Below the pieces are notes generated by a model. The model was not told the origin of the DNA. It saw nothing but the letters and a program-made list of their open reading frames with translations, and did not search any database. Below are positions 4,486 through 6,492 of a stretch of 6,492 bases of DNA, in pieces (position 1 is the first letter of the stretch; each line of letters begins with the position of its first letter). Both the position numbers and the translations under genes were made by a program. Origin of the DNA: Collinsella sp. (GTDB lineage Bacteria; Actinomycetota; Coriobacteriia; Coriobacteriales; Coriobacteriaceae); the NCBI GenBank assembly GCA_019419485.1, contig DXZV01000042.1:2472-8963 (forward strand), read 5' to 3'.

Positions 4486-6492
4486 TTAGAGATGCAGCAC
4501 GCGGTCGCGGATCTCCTCGGTTCGGCCCTGGTTCCAGAACTGGGTACCGATGTAGCCGCACGTACGACGAGCGACGTTCATCTTCTCCTGGTCTCGGTTG
4601 CCGCAGTTGGGGCACTCCCACACCAGCTTGCCGTCATCCTCGACAATCTTGATCTCACCGTCGTAGCCGCACACCTGGCAGTAGTCGCTCTTGGTGTTGA
4701 GCTCGGCGTACATGATGTTGTCGTAGATGTACTGCATCACGCGGATGACAGCCTTGAGGTTGTCCTGCATGTTGGGAACCTCGACGTAGGAGATGGCACC
4801 GCCCGGCGAAAGTTGCTGGAACATACCCTCGAACTTGAGCTTGTCGAATGCGTCGATCTCCTCGGACACGTGGACGTGGTAGCTGTTGGTGATGTAGCCC
4901 TTGTCCGTCACGCCCGGGATGATGCCAAAACGACGCTGCAGGCACTTGGCGAACTTGTAGGTCGTCGACTCAAGCGGGGTACCGTACAGCGAGAAGTCAA
5001 TATCGCTTTCGGCCTTCCACTCCGCGCACTTGTCGTTCATGCGCTGCATGACGGCCATGGCAAAGGGCGTGCCCTCCTTCTCGGTGTGGCTGTGGCCCGT
5101 CATGTACTTGACGCACTCATACAGGCCGGCATAGCCCAGGCTGATGGTGGAGTATCCGCCCACGAGCAGCTTGTCGATTGTCTCGCCCTTCTTCAGACGA
5201 GCGAGGGCACCGTACTGCCAAAGAATCGGCGCGGCATCCGAAAGCGTGCCCATCAGGCGCTCATGACGGCACAGCAGGGCACGATGGCACAGCTCAAGGC
5301 GCTCATCGAAGATCTTCCAGAACTTGTCCATGTCCTGATGCGAGCTCAGCGCGACATCGGGCAGGTTGATGGTCACAACACCCTGGTTAAAGCGGCCATA
5401 GTACTTAGGTTTGGTCGGGTCATAGTTCAGCGCGTTGGCAACATTGTTAAAGCCGTTGCCCGAGCGGTCGGGCGTCAGGAAACTGCGACAACCCATGCAG
5501 GTGTAGCAATCGCCGTTGCCGGCGGTCTCGCCCTTCGACAGCTTGAGCTCGCGCATCTTCTTCTCGGAGATGTAATCGGGCACCATGCGCTTGGCGGTGC
5601 ACTTGGCGGCGAGCTTGGTCAGATAGAAGTACGGCGAATCCTCGCGAATGTTATCGTCCTCGAGCACGTAGATAAGCTTGGGGAATGCCGGGGTAATCCA
5701 CACACCGGCTTCGTTCTTAACGCCCTCATAGCGTTGACGAAGCGTCTCCTCCACGATCATGGCAAGGTCGTGCTTCTCCTGGGGCGTACGGGCCTCATTG
5801 AGATACATAAAGACCGTCACGAACGGCGCCTGGCCATTGGTGGTCATAAGGGTCACGACCTGATACTGAATCGTCTGGACGCCGCGACGGATCTCATCGC
5901 GCAGACGGTCCTCAACGACCTCACGGACCTTTTCGGCAGATGCCGAAACACCGAGCTCCTCGAGCTCGCGGGCAACCTCGCCGCGAATCTTTTGACGGCT
6001 CACCTCAACAAACGGGGCAAGATGGGTCAGCGAAATAGACTGGCCGCCGTACTGGGAGGAAGCAACCTGGGCGATAATCTGCGTCGCGATGTTGCAGGCA
6101 GTCGAGAAGCTGTGCGGCTTCTCGATCAGCGTGCCCGAGATAACGGTGCCGTTCTGGAGCATGTCCTCCAGGTTCACCAGGTCGCAGTTATGCATGTGCT
6201 GGGCAAAGTAGTCAGAATCGTGGAAGTGGATCAGGCCCTCATTGTGGGCATCCACGATCTCCTGGGGCAGCAGCACACGCTGAGTCAGATCCTTTGAAAT
6301 CTCGCCGGCCATATAGTCGCGCTGGACGGAATTGACGGTCGGGTTCTTGTTAGAGTTCTCCTGCTTGACCTCTTCGTTATTGCACTCGATCAGCGACAGA
6401 ATCTTGTCGTCGGTCGTGTTCTTCTGGCGCTTCAGGCTCTGAACATAGCGATAGATGATGTAGTGGCGGGCGACCTCGTAGCAGTCGAGACG
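4486..6492 (-). CDS. nrdD: Anaerobic (class III) ribonucleoside-triphosphate reductase, 5' end outside the window
   Basis: NrdD reduces ribonucleoside triphosphates to deoxy forms without oxygen, using a glycyl radical. The frame is open from 6492 to TAA at 4488-4486, giving 668 visible codons; the N-terminus, including most of the regulatory ATP-cone region, lies outside. Seen are the entry to the catalytic domain (KNPTVNSVQRDYMAGEIS, about 6349-6296), LIHFHDSDYFAQHMHNCDL near 6240-6180, the cysteine-rich active-site segment CYTCMGCRS around 5508-5482, and NQGVVTINLPD near 5385-5353. The C-terminal zinc site has cysteines at codons 4678-4680, 4669-4671, 4612-4614 and 4603-4605. The glycyl-radical motif RRTCGYIG follows, with the radical Gly at 4555-4557. 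The C-terminus is complete and ends EEIRDRVLHL, resembling other NrdDs. The ATG at 6312 is internal and not the start, since family sequence continues upstream of it. Confidence 0.97.
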   Translation of the reverse strand, partial: RLDCYEVARHYIIYRYVQSLKRQKNTTDDKILSLIECNNEEVKQENSNKNPTVNSVQRDYMAGEISKDLTQRVLLPQEIVDAHNEGLIHFHDSDYFAQHMHNCDLVNLEDMLQNGTVISGTLIEKPHSFSTACNIATQIIAQVASSQYGGQSISLTHLAPFVEVSRQKIRGEVARELEELGVSASAEKVREVVEDRLRDEIRRGVQTIQYQVVTLMTTNGQAPFVTVFMYLNEARTPQEKHDLAMIVEETLRQRYEGVKNEAGVWITPAFPKLIYVLEDDNIREDSPYFYLTKLAAKCTAKRMVPDYISEKKMRELKLSKGETAGNGDCYTCMGCRSFLTPDRSGNGFNNVANALNYDPTKPKYYGRFNQGVVTINLPDVALSSHQDMDKFWKIFDERLELCHRALLCRHERLMGTLSDAAPILWQYGALARLKKGETIDKLLVGGYSTISLGYAGLYECVKYMTGHSHTEKEGTPFAMAVMQRMNDKCAEWKAESDIDFSLYGTPLESTTYKFAKCLQRRFGIIPGVTDKGYITNSYHVHVSEEIDAFDKLKFEGMFQQLSPGGAISYVEVPNMQDNLKAVIRVMQYIYDNIMYAELNTKSDYCQVCGYDGEIKIVEDDGKLVWECPNCGNRDQEKMNVARRTCGYIGTQFWNQGRTEEIRDRVLHL

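Noticed and set aside
4405..6297. A 630-codon open frame on the + strand opposite nrdD
   Set aside because: It lies entirely antisense to nrdD, whose motifs are unambiguous. Its product is rich in Leu, Val, Ala, His and Arg without family features, as expected from a GC-rich antisense frame. Its start is in the central hairpin.

Overview
The window looks like a chromosomal segment of a GC-rich, anaerobic actinobacterium of the Coriobacteriia, probably Collinsella or a close relative. This is an inference from three things: an oxygen-sensitive class III ribonucleotide reductase pair, the GC-rich codon usage, and the gene content. No 16S or other decisive marker is present. I see no tRNA, rRNA, CRISPR array, insertion sequence or phage gene.

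Layout. The left part is on the + strand. It holds the 3' 293 codons of a peptidase family M19 (renal-type) dipeptidase (1-882), a strong 12-bp hairpin (899-934), and a YgjP-type zinc metallopeptidase with a probable TTG start (957-1733). This converges, with a 6-bp gap, on a minus-strand block that fills the rest of the window. In transcription order that block is: nrdD (class III ribonucleotide reductase, 5' end outside the window, 6492-4486), a structured 427-bp intergenic region, nrdG (4058-3477), folE (GTP cyclohydrolase I, 3410-2853), an HD-domain hydrolase (2850-2269) and folB (dihydroneopterin aldolase, 2225-1740).

Function. NrdD and NrdG make deoxyribonucleotides anaerobically: NrdG is the radical-SAM enzyme that installs the glycyl radical on NrdD. 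FolE and FolB catalyse early pterin steps of folate synthesis, and folate cofactors are in turn needed for thymidylate and purines. The HD hydrolase sits 2 bp after folE and 43 bp before folB. It is therefore a positional candidate for the dephosphorylation step between those two enzymes, which has no universal enzyme.

The most unusual part is the nrdD-nrdG spacer. It contains a perfect 35-bp inverted repeat wrapped around a nearly concentric 9-bp hairpin. The arms extend, diverged but in register, into the last codons of nrdD, which looks like a head-to-head inverted duplication of the nrdD 3' end and its terminator. Nearer nrdG is a second inverted repeat with 25-bp arms, each arm carrying a GGGA-N7-TCCC near-palindrome, ending 15 bp before the nrdG start. 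A 75-codon open frame lies between and across these structures; whether it is a gene is unclear.
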